In this document: piece by piece, positions 48,523 to 62,917 of the stretch | Layout of the letters: each line of letters opens with the position of its first letter | How positions within the stretch are numbered: the stretch's first letter is position 1 | Assembly: GCA_905220665.1 (NCBI GenBank) | Contig: CAJNAR010000168.1 | Location: 372,001 to 436,000, forward strand | Reading direction: 5' to 3' | Length of the DNA: 64,000 bases | DNA from: Albugo candida | Taxonomy: Eukaryota > Oomycota > Peronosporomycetes > Albuginales > Albuginaceae | Translations under genes and position numbers: made by a program | Notes under the pieces: generated by a model | Databases searched by the model: none | The model's input: only the letters and a program-made list of their open reading frames with translations | What the model was told of the DNA's origin: nothing

Positions 48523-51500
48523 GTGAGTTGTGCAGTGTTGGACAGGAGAAACATTCAGAACAATCTGCATAGAAGCAACTATGTGCGACTTTCTTATAAG
48601 AATATCCAGATAGATTTCGCCTTGAAACTGATCTCTAAAACATTGATTTTTCAAATTCCTATGTTTTTCAGGAGCTCAAAAACCAGATTTCTCAAACACA
48701 CTTTAATATAAGTTTAGTAACAACCTGAACGGTTATTCATCCTTGAACCATCAAGCCTACAGGAACCAATATCAGCATGATGGAGAGCTCACACCGGACT
48801 TATATATAGAAAGGCATCGCATTGTGTCAATGAGTGCGAGTACAAGAAGAAAATAGATGTCGATTATTAGTTAGAAAGTACTTGAGATTGACAATTTCAT
48901 AAACTTGCGAGCATGAGACTCCATTTCATGACAACTGATTTTTTCTGTCGTGTGATAAGGCATCAGCCTTGTGATAACGTGCATGAAGCCATTCCTGGTA
49001 CATTGTTATAGTGAGTTGTGCAGTGTTGGACAGGGAAACATTCAGAACAATCTGCATAGAAGCAACTATGTGCGACTTTCTTATAAGAATATCCAGATAG
49101 ATTTCGCCTTGAAACTGATCTCTAAAACATTGATTTCTCAAATTCCTATGTTTTTCAGAGCTCAAAAACCAGATTTCTCAAACACACTTTAATATAAGTT
49201 TAGTAACAACCTGAACGGTTATTCATCCTTGAACCATCAAGCCTACAGGAACCAATATCAGCATGATGGAGAGTTCACACCGGAGTTATATATAGAAAGG
49301 CATCGCATTGTGTCAATGAGTGCGAGTACAAGAAAAAAATAGATGTCGATAATCATGCAAGCTCCCTGCTTTAGCAGTTGTCTAATAATCCCCTGAAGAA
49401 TATTTCGATTTCTTCATGAATTGGACATACAGAAAAAACTCATATCAGGTTGTTTTGCAAAACATCATACGATAATAAGAAAATAATGTCGAGAAGCAGA
49501 GAGTCCTCGAGGACAGAGAACGGGTTACAGAAATGTCGTGTGATACATGTTGCCTCCTGGCATTTTGGACACCTGAGTGATTACGCAGCGATTTAAAGAT
49601 TTAATTTTGTGTCAAAGTCCCACTCAAAACTGAAAAGACGTGATCGTTGTCAATGATGGCGTGAAGTATACATTCTTTTGCAATCGCAATTACAAACAAC
49701 GAAGGACATCAGATTCGTGCGCAACACACCGGTATTCGCTATCATTTTTTGTACGCGATCATTTTAAGAAAGGAATCTTGGAGCAGTTTGTTGCGAGCTT
49801 CACTATGAGAAAAGAACGGGCTTTTCTGATATTATACGCCAGCATGTTGGAGTGATACTGCAATAAATTCATGTGGCTGTACTTTATGAACGTGCCAAAG
49901 TGATAGATATCTCACAAGGGTCTAGACATTTGTATCCGTGGTAACTTACTCGATCACTTTTCCTGATTGAATAAATGGACTGGTGCCAGCATTTGCATTA
50001 GTTAGAAAGTACTTGAGATTGACAATTTCATAAACTTGCGAGCATGAGACTCCATTTCATGACAACTGATTTTTTCTGTTGTGTGATAAGGCATCAGCCT
50101 TGTGATAACGTGCATGAAGCCATTCCTGGTACAATGTCATGGTGAGTTGTGCAGTGTTGGACAGGGGAAACATTCAGAACAATCTGCATAGAAGCAACTA
50201 TGTGCGACTTTCTTATAAGAATATCCAGATAGATTTCGCCTTGAAACTGATCTCTAAAACATTGATTTCTCAAATTCCTATGTTTTTCAGAGCTCAAAAA
50301 CCAGATTTCTCAAACACACTTTAATATAAGTTTAGTAACAACCTGAACGGTTATTCATCCTTGAACCATCAAGCCTACAGGAACCAATATCAGCATGATG
50401 GAGAGCTCACACCGGACTTATATATAGAAAGGCATCGCATTGTGTCAATCAGTGGGAGTACAAGAAGAAAATAGATGTCGATGATCATGCAAGCTACCTG
50501 CTTTAGCAGTTACCTAATATTCCCCTGAAGCATATTTCGCTTTCTTCATGAATTGAACATACAGAAAAAACTCACATCAGGTTGTTTTGCAAAACATCAT
50601 ACGATAATAAGAAAATAATGTCGAGAAGCAGAGAGTCCTCGAGGACAGAGAACGGGTTACAGAAATGTCGTGTGATACATGTTGCCTCCTGGCATTTTGG
50701 ACACCTGAGTGATTACGCAGCGATTTAAAGATTTAATTTTGTGTCAAAGTCCCACTCAAAACTGAAAAGACGTGATCGTTGTCAATGATGGCGTGAAGTA
50801 TACATTCTTTTGCAATCGCAATTACAAACAACGAAGGACATCAGATTCGTACGCAACACACCGATATTCGCTATCATTTTTTGTACGCGATCATGTTAAG
50901 AAAGGGATCTTGGAGCAGTTTGTTGCGAGCTTCACTATGAGAAAAGAACGGGCTTTTCTGATATTATACGCCAGCATGTTGGAGTGATACTGCAATCAAT
51001 TCATGTGGCTGTACTTTATGAACGTGCCAAAGTGATAGATATCTCACAAGGGTCTAGACATTTGTATCCGTGGTAACTTACTCGATCACTTTTCCTGATT
51101 GAATAAATGGACTGGTGCCAGCATTTGCATTAGTTAGAAAGTACTTGAGATTGACAATTTCATAAACTTGCGAGCATGAGACTCCATTTCATGACAACTG
51201 ATTTTTTCTGTTGTGTGATAAGGCATCAGCCTTGTGATAACGTGCATGAAGCCATTCCTGGTACAATGTCATGGTGAGTTGTGCAGTGTTGGACAGGGGA
51301 AACATTCAGAACAATCTGCATAGAAGCAACTATGTGCGACTTTCTTATAAGAATATCCAGATAGATTTCGCCTTGAAACTGATCTCTAAAACATTGATTT
51401 CTCAAATTCCTATGTTTTTCAGAGCTCAAAAACCAGATTTCTCAAACACACTTTAATATAAGTTTAGTAACAACCTGAACGGTTATTCATCCTTGAACCA

Positions 51501-54500
51501 TCAAGCCTACAGGAACCAATATCAGCATGATGGAGAGCTCACACCGGACTTATATATAGAAAGGCATCGCATTGTGTCAATGAGTGCGAGTACAAGAAAA
51601 AAATAGATGTCGATAATCATGCAAGCTACCTGCTTTAGCAGTTGTCTAATATTCTCCTGAAGCATATTTCGCTTTCTTCATGAATTGAACATACAGAAAA
51701 AACTCACATCAGGTTGTTTTGCGAAACATCATACGATAATGAGCAAATAATGTCGAGAAGTAGAGAGTCCTCGAGGATAGAGAGCGGGTTACAGAAATGT
51801 CGTGTGATACTGCAATAAATTCATGTGGCTGCACTTTATGAACGTGCCAAAGTGATAGATATCTCACAATGGTCTAGACATTTGTATCCGTGGTGACTTA
51901 CTCGATCATTTTTTCCTGATTGAATAAATGGACTGGTGCCAGCATCTACATTAGTTAGAAAGTACTTGAGATTGACAATTTCATAAACTTGCGAGCATGA
52001 GACTCCATTTCATGACAACTGATTTTTTCTGTTGTGTGATAAGGCATCAGCCTTGTGATAACGTGCATGAAGCCATTCCTGGTACATTGTTATAGTGAGT
52101 TGTGCAGTGTTGGACAGGGGAAACATTCAGAACAATCTGCATAGAAGCAACTATGTACGACTTTCTTATAAGATTATCCAGATAGATTTCGCCTTGAAAC
52201 TGATCTCTAAAACATTGATTTCTCAAATTCCTATGTTTTTCAGGAGCTCAAAAACCAGATTTCTCAAACACACTTTAATATAAGTTTAGTAACAACCTGA
52301 ACGGTTATTCATCCTTGAACCATCAAGCCTACAGGAACCAATATCAGCATGATGGAGAGCTCACACCGGACTTATATATAGAAAGGCATCGCATTGTGTC
52401 AATGAGTGCGAGTACAAGAAGAAAATAGATGTCCATAATCATGCAAGCTACCTGCTTTAGCAGTTGTCTAATATTCCACTGAAGCATATTTCGCTTTCTT
52501 CATGAATTGAACATACAGAAAAAACTCACATCGGTTGTTTTGCGAAACATCATACGATAATGAGCAAGTAATGTCGAGAAGCAGAGAGTTCTCGAGGACA
52601 GAGAACGGGTTTCAGAAATGTCGTGTGATACTGCAATAAATTCATGTGGCTGCACATTATGAACGTGCCAAAGTGATAGATATCTCACAAGAGTCTAGAC
52701 ATTTGTATCCGTGCTGACTCACTCTATCACTTTTCCTGATTGAATAAATGGACTGGTGCCAGCATCTACATTAGTTAGAAAGTACTTGAGATTGACAATT
52801 TCATAAACTTGCGAGCATGAGACTCCATTTCATGACAACTGATTTTTTCTGTTGTGTGATAAGGCATCAGCCTTGTGATAACGTGCATGAAGCCATTCGT
52901 GATACATTGTTGTAGTGAGTTATGCAGTGTTGGACACGAGAAACATTCAGAACAATCTGCATAGAAGCAACTATGTGCGACTTTCTTGAAAAAATAGCCC
53001 GATTGATTTCGCCTTCGAACTGATCTCAAAAACAGTGATTTCTCAAATTCCTATGTTTTTCAGGAGCTCAAAAACCAGATTTCTCAAACGCACTTTAGTA
53101 TAAGTTTAGTAACAACCTGAACGGTTATTCATCCTTGAACCATCAAGCCTACAGGAACCAATATCAGCATGATGGAGAGCTCACACCGGACTTATATATA
53201 GAAAGGCATCGCATTGTGTCAATGAGTGCGAGTACAAGAAGAAAATAGATGTCGATAATCATGCAAGCTACCTGCTATAGCAGTTGTCTAATATTCCCCT
53301 GTAGCATATTTCGCTTTCTTCATGAATTGGACATACAGAAAAAACTCACATCAGGTTGTTTTGCGAAACATCATACGATAATGAGCAAGTAATGTCGAGA
53401 AGCAGAGAGTCCTGGAGGACAGAGAACGGGTTACAGAAATGTCGTGTGATACTGCAATAAATTCATGTGGCTGCACTTTATGAACGTGCCAAAGTGATAG
53501 ATATCTCACAAGGGTCTAGACATTTGTATCCGTGGTAACTTACTCGATCCTTTTTGCCTGATTAAATAAATGGACTGGTGCCAGCATCTACATTAGTTAG
53601 AAAGTACTTGAGATTGCCAATTTCATAAACTTGCGAGCATGAGACTCCATTTCATGACAACTGATTTTTTCTGTTGTGTGATAAGGCATCAGCCTTGTGA
53701 TAACGTGCATGAAGCCATTCGTGATACATTGTTGTAGTGAGTTATGCAGTGTTGGACACGAGAAACATTCAGAACAATCTGCATAGAAGCAACTATGTGC
53801 GACTTTCTTGAAAAAATAGCCCGATTGATTTCGCCTTCGAACTGATCTCAAAAACATTGATTTCTCAAATTCCTATGTTTTTCAGGAGCTCAAAAACCAG
53901 ATTTCTCAAACGCACTTTAGTATAAGTTTAGTAACAACCTGAACGGTTATTCATCCTTGAACCATCAAGCCTACAGGAACCAATATCAGCATGATGGAGA
54001 GCTCACACCGGACTTATATATAGAAAGGCATCGCATTGTGTCAATGAGTGCGAGTACAAGAAGAAAATAGATGTCGATTATTAGTTAGAAAGTACTTGAG
54101 ATTGACAATTTCATAAACTTGCGAGCATGAGACTCCATTTCATGACAACTGATTTTTTCTGTTGTGTGATAAGGCATCAGCCTTGTGATAACGTGCATGA
54201 AGCCATTCGTGATACATTGTTATAGTGAGTTGTGCAGTGTTGGACAGGGGAAACATTCTGAACAATCTGCATAGAAGCAACTATGTGCGACTTTCTTATA
54301 AGAATATCCAGATAGATTTCGCCTTGAAACTGATCTCTAAAACATTGATTTCTCAAATTCCTATGTTTTTCAGAGCTCAAAAACCAGATTTCTCAAACAC
54401 ACTTTAATATAAGTTTAGTAACAACCTGAACGGTTATTCATCCTTGAACCATCAAGCCTACAGGAACCAATATCAGCATGATGGAGAGCTCACACCGGAC

Positions 54501-57500
54501 TTATATATAGAAAGGCATCGCATTGTGTCAATCAGTGCGAGTACAAGAAGAAAATAGATGTCGATTATTAGTTAGAAAGTACTTGAGATTGACAATTTCA
54601 TAAACTTGCGAGCATGAGACTCCATTTCATGACAACTGATTTTTTCTGTTGTGTGATAAGGCATCAGCCTTGTGATAACGTGCATGAAGCCATTCCTGGT
54701 ACAATGTCATGGTGAGTTGTGCAGTGTTGGACAGGGGAAACATTCAGAACAATCTGCATAGAAGCAACTATGTGCGACTTTCTTATAAGAATATCCAGAT
54801 AGATTTCGCCTTGAAACTGATCTCTAAAACATTGATTTCTCAAATTCCTATGTTTTTCAGAGCTCAAAAACCAGATTTCTCAAACACACTTTAATATAAG
54901 TTTAGTAACAACCTGAACGGTTATTCATCCTTGAACCATCAAGCCTACAGGAACCAATATCAGCATGATGGAGAGCTCACACCGGACTTATATATAGAAA
55001 GGCATCGGATTGTGTCAATCAGTGCGAGTACAAGAAGAAAATAGATGTCGATAATCATGCAAGCTACCTGCTTTAGCAGTTATCTAATGTACCCCTGCAG
55101 CATATTTCGCTTTCTTCATGAATTGGACATACAGAAAAAACTCACATCAGGTTGTTTTGCGAAACATCATACGATAATGAGCAAGTAATGTCGAGAAGCA
55201 GAGAGTCCTGGAGGACAGAGAACGGGTTACAGAAATGTCGTGTGATACTGCAATAAATTCATGTGGCTGCACTTTATGAACGTGCCAAAGTGATAGATAT
55301 CTCACAAGGGTCTAGACATTTGTATCCGTGGTAACTTACTCGATCCTTTTTGCCTGATTAAATAAATGGACTGGTGCCAGCATCTACATTAGTTAGAAAG
55401 TACTTGAGATTGACAATTTCATAAACTTGCGAGCATGAGACTCCATTTCATGACAACTGATTTTTTCTGTTGTGTGATAAGGCATCAGCCTTGTGATAAC
55501 GTGCATGAAGCCATTCGTGATACATTGTCATGGTGAGTTGTGCAGTGTTGGACAGGAGAAACATTCAGAACAATCTGCATAGAAGCAACTATGTGCGACT
55601 TTCTTGAAAAAATATCCCGATTGATTTCGCCTTGAAACTGATCTCGAAAACATTGATTTCTCAAATTCCTATGTTTTTCAGGAGCTCAAAAACCAGATTT
55701 CTCAAACACACTTTAATATAAGTTTAGTAACAACCTGAACGGTTATTCATCCTTGAACCATCAAGCCTACAGGAACCAATATCAGCATGATGGAGAGCTC
55801 ACACCGGACTTATATATAGAAAGGCATCGCATTGTGTCAATCAGTGCGAGTACAAGAAGAAAATAGATGTCGATTATTAGTTAGAAAGTACTTGAGATTG
55901 ACAATTTCATAAACTTGCGAGCATGAGACTCCATTTCATGACAACTGATTTTTTCTGTTGTGTGATAAGGCATCAGCCTTGTGATAACGTGCATGAAGCC
56001 ATTCGTGATACATTGTTATAGTGAGTTGTGCAGTGTTGGACAGGGGAAACATTCTGAACAATCTGCATAGAAGCAACTATGTGCGACTTTCTTATAAGAA
56101 TATCCAGATAGATTTCGCCTTGAAACTGATCTCTAAAAAACATTCATTTCTCAAATTCCTATGTTTTTCAGGAGCTCAAAAACCAGATTTCTCAAACACA
56201 CTTTAATATAAGTTTAGTAACAACCTGAACGGTTATTCATCCTTGAACCATCAAGCCTACAGGAACCAATATCAGCATGATGGAGAGCTCACACCGGACT
56301 TATATATAGAAAGGCATCGCATTGTGTCAATGAGTGCGAGTAAAAGAAGAAAATAGATGTCGATAATCATGCAAGCTACCTGCTATAGCAGTTGTCTAAT
56401 ATTCCCCTGTAGCATATTTCGCTTTCTTCATGAATTGGACATACAGAAAAAACTCACATCAGGTTGTTTTGCGAAACATCATACGATAATGAGCAAGTAA
56501 TGTCGAGAAGCAGAGAGTCCTGGAGGACAGAGAACGGGTTACAGAAATGTCGTGTGATACTGCAATAAATTCATGTGGCTGCACTTTATGAACGTGCCAA
56601 AGTGATAGATATCTCACAAGGGTCTAGACATTTGTATCCGTGGTAACTTACTCGATCCTTTTTGCCTGATTAAATAAATGGACTGGTGCCAGCATCTACA
56701 TTAGTTAGAAAGTACTTGAGATTGACAATTTCATAAACTTGCGAGCATGAGACTCCATTTCATGACAACTGATTTTTTCTGTTGTGTGATAAGGCATCAG
56801 CCTTGTGATAACGTGCATGAAGCCATTCGTGATACATTGTTGTAGTGAGTTATGCAGTGTTGGACACGAGAAACATTCAGAACAATCTGCATAGAAGCAA
56901 CTATGTGCGACTTTCTTATAAGAATATCCAGATAGATTTCGCCTTGAAACTGATCTCAAAAACATTGATTTCTCAAATTCCTATGTTTTTCAGGAGCTCA
57001 AAAACCAGATTTCTCAAACACACTTTAATATAAGTTTAGTAACAACCTGAACGGTTATTCATCCTTGAACCATCAAGCCTACAGGAACCAATATCAGCAT
57101 GATGGAGAGCTCACACCGGACTTATATATAGAAAGGCATCGGATTGTGTCAATCAGTGCGAGTACAAGAAGAAAATAGATGTCGATTATTAGTTAGAAAG
57201 TACTTGAGATTGACAATTTCATAAACTTGCGAGCATGAGACTCCATTTCATGACAACTGATTTTTTCTGTTGTGTGATAAGGCATCAGCCTTGTGATAAC
57301 GTGCATGAAGCCATTCGTGATACATTGTTATAGTGAGTTGTGCAGTGTTGGACAGGAGAAACATTCAGAACAATCTGCATAGAAGCAACTATGTGCGACT
57401 TTCGTATAAGAATATCCAGATAGATTTCGCCTTGAAACTGATCTCTAAAACATTGATTTCTCAAATTCCTATGTTTTTCAGGAGCTCAAAAACCAGATTT

Positions 57501-60500
57501 CTCAAACACACTTTAATATAAGTTTAGTAACAACCTGAACGGTTATTCATCCTTGAACCATCAAGCCTACAGGAACCAATATCAGCATGATGGAGAGCTC
57601 ACACCGGACTTATATATAGAAAGGCATCGCATTGTGTCAATGAGTGCGAGTACAAGAAGAAAATAGATGTCGATAATCATGCAAGCTACCTGCTTTAGCA
57701 GTTGTCTAATATTCCCCTGAAGCATATTTCGCTTTCTTCATGAATTGAACATACAGAAAAAACTCACATCAGGTTGTTTTGCGAAACATCATACGATAAT
57801 GAGCAAGTAATGTCGAGAAGCAGAGAGTCCTCGAGGATAGAGAACGGGTTACAGAAATGTCGTGTGATACTGCAATAAATTCATGTGGCTGCACTTTATG
57901 AACGTGCCAAAGTGATAGATATCTCACAAGGGTCTAGACATTTGTATCCGTGGTGACTCACTCGATCACTTTTACTGATTGAATAAATGGACTGGTGCCA
58001 GCATCTACATTAGTTAGAAAGTACTTGAGATTGCCAATTTCATAAACTTGCGAGCATGAGACTCCATTTCATGACAACTGATTTTTTCTGTTGTGTGATA
58101 AGGCATCAGCCTTGTGATAACGTGCATGAAGCCATTCGTGATACATGGTTATAGTGAGTTGTGCAGTGTTGGACAGGGGAAACATTCAGAACAATCTGCA
58201 TAGAAGCAACTATGTGCGACTTTCGTATAAGAATATCCAGATAGATTTCGCCTTGAAACTGATCTCTAAAAAACATTCATTTCTCAAATTCCTATGTTTT
58301 TCAGGAGCTCAAAAACCAGATTTCTCAAACACACTTTAATATAAGTTTAGTAACAACCTGAACGGTTATTCATCCTTGAACCATCAAGCCTACAGGAACC
58401 AATATCAGCATGATGGAGAGCTCACACCGGACTTATATATAGAAAGGCATCGCATTGTGTCAATGAGTGCGAGTAAAAGAAGAAAATAGATGTCGATAAT
58501 CATGCAAGCTACCTGCTTTAGCAGTTGTCTAATATTCCCCTGAAGCATATTTCGCTTTCTTCATGAATTGAACATACAGAAAAAACTCACATCAGGTTGT
58601 TTAGCGAAACATCATACGATAATGAGCAAGTAATGTCGAGAAGCAGAGAGTCCTCGAGGATAGAGAACGGGTTACAGAAATGTCGTGTGATACTGCAATA
58701 AATTCATGTGGCTGCACTTTATGAACGTGCCAAAGTGATAGATATCTCACAAGGGTCTAGACATTTGTATCCGTGGTGACTCACTCGATCACTTTTACTG
58801 ATTGAATAAATGGACTGGTGCCAGCATCTATATTAGTTAGAAAGTACTTGAGATTGCCAATTTCATAAACTTGCGAGCATGAGACTCCATTTCATGACAA
58901 CTGATTTTTTCTGTTGTGTGATAAGGCATCAGCCTTGTGATAACGTGCATGAAGCCATTCGTGATACATGGTTATAGTGAGTTGTGCAGTGTTGGACAGG
59001 GGAAACATTCAGAACAATCTGCATAGAAGCAACTATGTGCGACTTTCTTATAAGAATATCCAGATAGATTTCGCCTTGAAACTGATCTCTAAAACATTGA
59101 TTTCTCAAATTCCTATGTTTTTCAGGAGCTCAAAAACCAGATTTCTCAAACACACTTTAATATAAGTTTAGTAACAACCTGAACGGTTATTCATCCTTGA
59201 ACCATCAAGCCTACAGGAACCAATATCAGCATGATGGAGAGCTCACACCGGACTTATATATAGAAAGGCATCGCATTGTGTCAATCAGTGCGAGTACAAG
59301 AAGAAAATAGATGTCGATTATTAGTTAGAAAGTACTTGAGATTGACAATTTCATAAACTTGCGAGCATGAGACTCCATTTCATGACAACTGATTTTTTCT
59401 GTTGTGTGATAAGGCATCAGCCTTGTGATGACGTGCATGAAGCCATTCGTGATACATTGTTATAGTGAGTTGTGCAGTGTTGGACAGGGAAACATTCAGA
59501 ACAATCTGCATAGAAGCAACTATGTGCGACTTTCGTATAAGAATATCCAGATAGATTTCGCCTTGAAACTGATCTCTAAAACATTGATTTCTCAAATTCC
59601 TATGTTTTTCAGGAGCTCAAAAACCAGATTTCTCAAACACACTTTAATATAAGTTTAGTAACAACCTGAACGGTTATTCATCCTTGAACCATCAAGCCTA
59701 CAGGAACCAATATCAGCATGATGGAGAGCTCACACCGGACTTATATATAGAAAGGCATCGCATTGTGTCAATGAGTGCGAGTAAAAGAAGAAAATAGATG
59801 TCGATAATCATGCAAGCTACCTGCTTTAGCAGTTGTCTAATATTCCCCTGAAGCATATTTCGCTTTCTTCATGAATTGAACATACAGAAAAAACTCACAT
59901 CAGGTTGTTTTGCGAAACATCATACGATAATGAGCAAGTAATGTCGAGAAGCAGCGAGTTCTCGAGGACAGAGAACGGGTTACAGAAATGTCGTGTGATA
60001 CTGCAATAAATTCATGTGGCTGCACTTTATGAACGTGCCAAAGTGATAGATATCTCACAAGGGTCTAGACATTTGTATCCGTGGTGACTTCACTCGATCA
60101 CTTTTACTGATTGAATAAATGGACTGGTGCCAGCATCTACATTAGTTAGAAAGTACTTGAGATTGCCAATTTCATAAACTTGCGAGCATGAGACTCCATT
60201 TCATGACAACTGATTTTTTCTGTTGTGTGATAAGGCATCAGCCTTGTGATAACGTGCATGAAGCCATTCGTGATACATTGTTATAGTGAGTTGTGCAGTG
60301 TTGGACAGGGGAAACATTCAGAACAATCTGCATAGAAGCAACTATGTGCGACTTTCTTATAAGAATATCCAGATAGATTTCGCCTTGAAACTGATCTCTA
60401 AAAAACATTCATTTCTCAAATTCCTATGTTTTTCAGGAGCTCAAAAACCAGATTTCTCAAACACACTTTAATATAAGTTTAGTAACAACCTGAACGGTTA

Positions 60501-62420
60501 TTCATCCTTGAACCATCAAGCCTACAGGAACCAATATCAGCATGATGGAGAGCTCACACCGGACTTATATATAGAAAGGCATCGCATTGTGTCAATGAGT
60601 GCGAGTAAAAGAAGAAAATAGATGTCGATAATCATGCAAGCTACCTGCTTTAGCAGTTGTCTAATATTCCCCTGAAGCATATTTCGCTTTCTTCATGAAT
60701 TGAACATACAGAAAAAACTCACATCAGGTTGTTTAGCGAAACATCATACGATAATGAGCAAGTAATGTCGAGAAGCAGCGAGTTCTCGAGGACAGAGAAC
60801 GGGTTACAGAAATGTCGTGTGATACTGCAATAAATTCATGTGGCTGCACTTTATGAACGTGCCAAAGTGATAGATATCTCACAAGGGTCTAGACATTTGT
60901 ATCCGTGGTGAATTACTCGATCGTTTTTTCCTGATTGAATAAATGGACTGGTGCCAGCATCTATATTAGTTAGAAAGTACTTGAGATTGACAATTTCATA
61001 AACTTGCGAGCATGAGACTCCATTTCATGACAACTGATTTTTTCTGTTGTGTGATAAGGCATCAGCCTTGTGATAACGTGCATGAAGCCATTCGTGATAC
61101 ATTGTTATAGTGAGTTGTGCAGTGTTGGACAGGAGAAACATTCAGAACAATCTGCATAGAAGCAACTATGTGCGACTTTCTTATAAGAATATCCAGATAG
61201 ATTTCGCCTTGAAACTGATCTCTAAAAAACATTCATTTCTCAAATTCCTATGTTTTTCAGGAGCTCAAAAACCAGATTTCTCAAACACACTTTAATATAA
61301 GTTTAGTAACAACCTGAACGGTTATTCATCCTTGAACCATCAAGCCTACAGGAACCAATATCAGCATGATGGAGAGCTCACACCGGACTTATATATAGAA
61401 AGGCATCGCATTGTGTCAATGAGTGCGAGTACAAGAAGAAAATAGATGTCGATAATCATGCAAGCTACCTGCTTTAGCAGTTGTCTAATATTCCCCTGAA
61501 GCATATTTCGCTTTCTTCATGAATTGAACATACAGAAAAAACTCACATCAGGTTGTTTAGCGAAACATCATACGATAATGAGCAAGTAATGTCGAGAAGC
61601 AGAGAGTCCTCGAGGATAGAGAACGGGTTACAGAAATGTCGTGTGATACTGCAATAAATTCATGTGGCTGCACTTTATGAACGTGCCAAAGTGATAGATA
61701 TCTCACAAGGGTCTAGACATTTGTATCCGTGGTGACTCACTCGATCACTTTTACTGATTGAATAAATGGACTGGTGCCAGCATCTACATTAGTTAGAAAG
61801 TACTTGAGATTGCCAATTTCATAAACTTGCGAGCATGAGACTCCATTTCATGACAACTGATTTTTTCTGTTGTGTGATAAGGCATCAGCCTTGTGATAAC
61901 GTGCATGAAGCCATTCGTGATACATGGTTATAGTGAGTTGTGCAGTGTTGGACAGGGGAAACATTCAGAACAATCTGCATAGAAGCAACTATGTGCGACT
62001 TTCTTATAAGAATATCCAGATAGATTTCGCCTTGAAACTGATCTCTAAAACATTGATTTCTCAAATTCCTATGTTTTTCAGGAGCTCAAAAACCAGATTT
62101 CTCAAACACACTTTAATATAAGTTTAGTAACAACCTGAACGGTTATTCATCCTTGAACCATCAAGCCTACAGGAACCAATATCAGCATGATGGAGAGCTC
62201 ACACCGGACTTATATATAGAAAGGCATCGCATTGTGTCAATCAGTGCGAGTACAAGAAGAAAATAGATGTCGATTATTAGTTAGAAAGTACTTGAGATTG
62301 ACAATTTCATAAACTTGCGAGCATGAGACTCCATTTCATGACAACTGATTTTTTCTGTTGTGTGATAAGGCATCAGCCTTGTGATGACGTGCATGAAGCC
62401 ATTCGTGATACATTGTTATA

Positions 62421-62814
62421 GTGAGTTGTGCAGTGTTGGACAGGAGAAACATTCAGAACAATCTGCATAGAAGCAACTATGTGCGACTTTCTTTTAAGAA
62501 TATCCAGATTGATTCGCCTTGAAACTGATCTCTAAAACATTGATTTCTCAAATTCCTATGTTTTTCAGGAGCTCAAAAACCAGATTTCTCAAACACACTT
62601 TAATATAAGTTTAGTAACAACCTGAACGGTTTTTCATCCTTGAATCATCCAGACTACAGGAACCAATCTTAGCATGATGGAGAGCTTACACCGGACTTAT
62701 ATATAGATAGGCATCACATTGAGGCAACGAGTGCGAGTACAAGAAGAAAATAGATGTCGAAAATTGTGCAAGCTATCTGCTTTAGCTGGTATCTAATATT
62801 CCCCTGAAGCATAT
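62421..62814 (+). repeat. Terminal, diverged partial unit of the array
   Basis: The last unit accumulates many substitutions after about 62630 and loses array similarity at CCCCTGAAGCATAT (62801-62814). It and the first unit both carry AACCAATCT[C/T]AGC where internal units read AACCAATATCAGC. Confidence 0.8.
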
Positions 62815-62917
62815 CTGCACAACAAGGAATAACTTAGAACATGAACGAAAATTACCAATCACAAACAGCAAATGGCAAGTTCTCGATCGTCGATCCTTCG
62901 AAAATGCCTGTCAGTCA
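62815..62917. other. Junction between tandem array and MULE relic
   Basis: About 100 bp that match neither the array consensus nor recognisable transposase. On the minus strand the transposase frame stops being recognisable after GKG. No inverted terminal repeat was identified. Confidence 0.4.

Larger units (their letters stand above)
28082..62814 (+). repeat. 34.7-kb head-to-tail tandem array, 44 units in three nested size classes
   Basis: Units repeat in one orientation. Using the conserved GTGAGTTGTGCAG site as anchor, units start at about 28182(M), 29003(L), 30137(L), 31270(M), 32092(L), 33226(x), 33649(x), 34357(M), 35167(M), 35982(S), 36470(M), 37291(L), 38423(L), 39555(L), 40687(S), 41175(M), 41996(L), 43128(L), 44261(M), 45083(M), 45905(S), 46393(M), 47214(S), 47702(M), 48523(S), 49011(L), 50142(L), 51274(M), 52095(M), 52915(M), 53737(S), 54225(S), 54712(M), 55533(S), 56021(M), 56845(S), 57333(M), 58154(M), 58977(S), 59465(M), 60286(M), 61110(M), 61933(S), 62421(partial). 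S is about 488 bp, M about 821 (810-824), L about 1132; x units are chimeric (423 and 708 bp). Totals: 20 M, 10 L, 11 S, 2 x, 1 partial. L units occur only before 51.3 kb. Units are nearly identical by eye except the two terminal ones. Short frames recur but no protein family is recognised, so I call it a satellite-like array. Confidence 0.95.

Noticed and set aside
28179..62121. Dozens of 60-86 codon frames in the array as genes
   Set aside because: They recur because units are nearly identical. Single-base indels and substitutions change their ends freely, they occur on both strands of the same DNA, and they have no recognised domain.
28082..62814. CRISPR array
   Set aside because: Unit length is 488-1132 bp, there are no short repeats with unique spacers, and the host is eukaryotic.
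28082..62814. rDNA or 5S array, or centromere
   Set aside because: No recognisable rRNA sequence. Centromere function cannot be read from sequence and nothing here specifically supports it.
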